Of a stretch of DNA of 64,000 bases, positions 63,258 through 64,000 are shown one piece after another (the first letter of the stretch is position 1; each line of letters opens with the position of its first letter). The position numbers and the translations under genes were made by a program. The stretch comes from Nitrobacter vulgaris (GTDB taxonomy: Bacteria; Pseudomonadota; Alphaproteobacteria; Rhizobiales; Xanthobacteraceae). The notes below the pieces were generated by a model, which worked only from the letters and a program-made list of their open reading frames with translations, had not been told where the DNA came from and did no database searches. Location of the stretch: positions 62,001 to 126,000 of the forward strand of contig NZ_JAVDPZ010000004.1 of NCBI RefSeq assembly GCF_031453995.1. Reading direction: 5' to 3'.

Positions 63258-64000
63258 ATGGTCGCGCTGCGCGGAAAGGACATCGACAGCTTTCTCGCCC
63301 GGCCCGATCCGGCCCGCCCGATCATCCTGCTCTACGGTCCCGACGCCGGTCTGGTGCGTGAGCGCGCTGACGCGTTGATGGCGTCGGCCGTCGAAGATCC
63401 CAACGATCCGTTTTCGCTGGTTCGGCTCGACGGCGACGATCTCGCCACTGAGCCGTCGCGTCTCGTCGATGAGGCGATGACGGTGCCGCTGTTCGGCGGC
63501 CGCCGCGCGATCCGGATCAAGGCGGGGTCACGCAGCTTTGCCAGCGGCGTCGATGTGCTGGCGAACTCCACGATCCAGGATTGCCGGATCGTGATCGAAG
63601 CCGGCGAGCTGAGGCCGGAATCACCGCTGCGCAAGGCTTGCGAGCGCGCGAAGAACGCGGTGGCAATTGCCTGCTATCCCGACACCGAACGCGATCTGAC
63701 GCGGTTGATTGACGAGGAGTTGCGCCTCTCGAGCCTGAAGATCGCGCCCGATGCCCGCGCGGCGCTGATGTCCCTGCTCGGCGGTGATCGTCAGGCTTCG
63801 CGCAATGAGCTGCGCAAGATTGCGCTCTATGCTCATGGGCAACGCGAGATCACGCTCATCGACATCATGGCCGTGGTCTCTGACGCATCCGACTTCAAAC
63901 TCGATCCCGTCATCGACGCCGCATTCGCCGGACAGCCGGCGGTGGTCGAAACCGAATTCGCCAAGGCCATGGTCGCTGGTACCTATCCGGGCCTTGTCAT
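63258..64000 (+). CDS. holA: DNA polymerase III delta subunit, 5' part
   Basis: The first 247 codons of HolA, the clamp-loader delta subunit. The beginning reads MVALRGKDIDSFLARPDPAR, then the AAA+ nucleotide-binding-like region (IILLYGPDAGLVRERADAL) and the FKLDPVIDAAFAGQPAVVE segment. The gene runs off the right edge. ATG 63258 lies 10 bp after the lptE stop. Confidence 0.93.
   Translation, partial: MVALRGKDIDSFLARPDPARPIILLYGPDAGLVRERADALMASAVEDPNDPFSLVRLDGDDLATEPSRLVDEAMTVPLFGGRRAIRIKAGSRSFASGVDVLANSTIQDCRIVIEAGELRPESPLRKACERAKNAVAIACYPDTERDLTRLIDEELRLSSLKIAPDARAALMSLLGGDRQASRNELRKIALYAHGQREITLIDIMAVVSDASDFKLDPVIDAAFAGQPAVVETEFAKAMVAGTYPGLV

Overview
The window is about 64 kb of alphaproteobacterial chromosome. 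The conserved gene runs (addA-trxA; folC-accD-trpA-trpB-trpF; pheT-pheS-rplT-rpmI-infC; two amtB-glnK pairs; leuS-lptE-holA), the high GC and several intergenic repeat families suggest the Bradyrhizobium/Rhodopseudomonas/Afipia/Nitrobacter group (Nitrobacteraceae). That placement rests on recalled gene order and repeats, not on a database search.

Region by region. 1-2241: 3' end of addA and thioredoxin trxA with its terminator. 2242-15793: a roughly 13.5 kb integrated element inserted into the trxA terminator. The 22-bp terminator core recurs, with one mismatch, at both ends, and matching pairs of integrase arm-type sites lie just inside each end. The element carries a tyrosine integrase, an excisionase, an AlpA-like regulator, a prim-pol/superfamily 3 helicase with a repeat array beside it, a tail tape-measure-like protein, a collagen-like fibre protein, a ribbon-helix-helix protein, a HEPN-like protein and several small unknown genes. 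I see no terminase, portal or capsid gene. 15981-24470: folC, accD, trpA, trpB, trpF, a LapA-like protein, ihfB, sppA and a CysZ/EI24-like membrane protein, all leftward. 24702-28611: redoxin, papain-like hydrolase, Tat-exported flavin amine oxidase and Dph6-like ATPase. 28663-34321: the phenylalanyl-tRNA synthetase and ribosomal protein block, ending with infC, which appears to start at an AUU codon. 34530-42644: alpha/beta hydrolase, DUF2235 lipase-like membrane protein, a four-PAS protein, tRNA-Gly(GCC), a thioredoxin-TPR protein, a LON-domain protein and a Trm112-like protein. 42758-46608: two ammonium transporter/PII pairs; the first PII gene is a pseudogene with three lesions, the second is intact. 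46841-64000: envelope, DNA-translocation and repair genes (ftsK, lolA, xth), tesB, a UbiH-like hydroxylase, an aminotransferase, a cyclic-nucleotide-binding protein, a CenR-like response regulator, an L,D-transpeptidase, yggS, a glutathione transferase, leuS, lptE and the start of holA.

The main novelty candidate is the element at 2242-15793. It has the integration and replication genes of a P4- or PICI-like satellite, two tail-type genes, a candidate replication origin, a candidate operator array and a possible defence cassette at its left end. The second is the decayed glnK beside an intact amtB. The chromosome also holds several intergenic palindromic repeat families.
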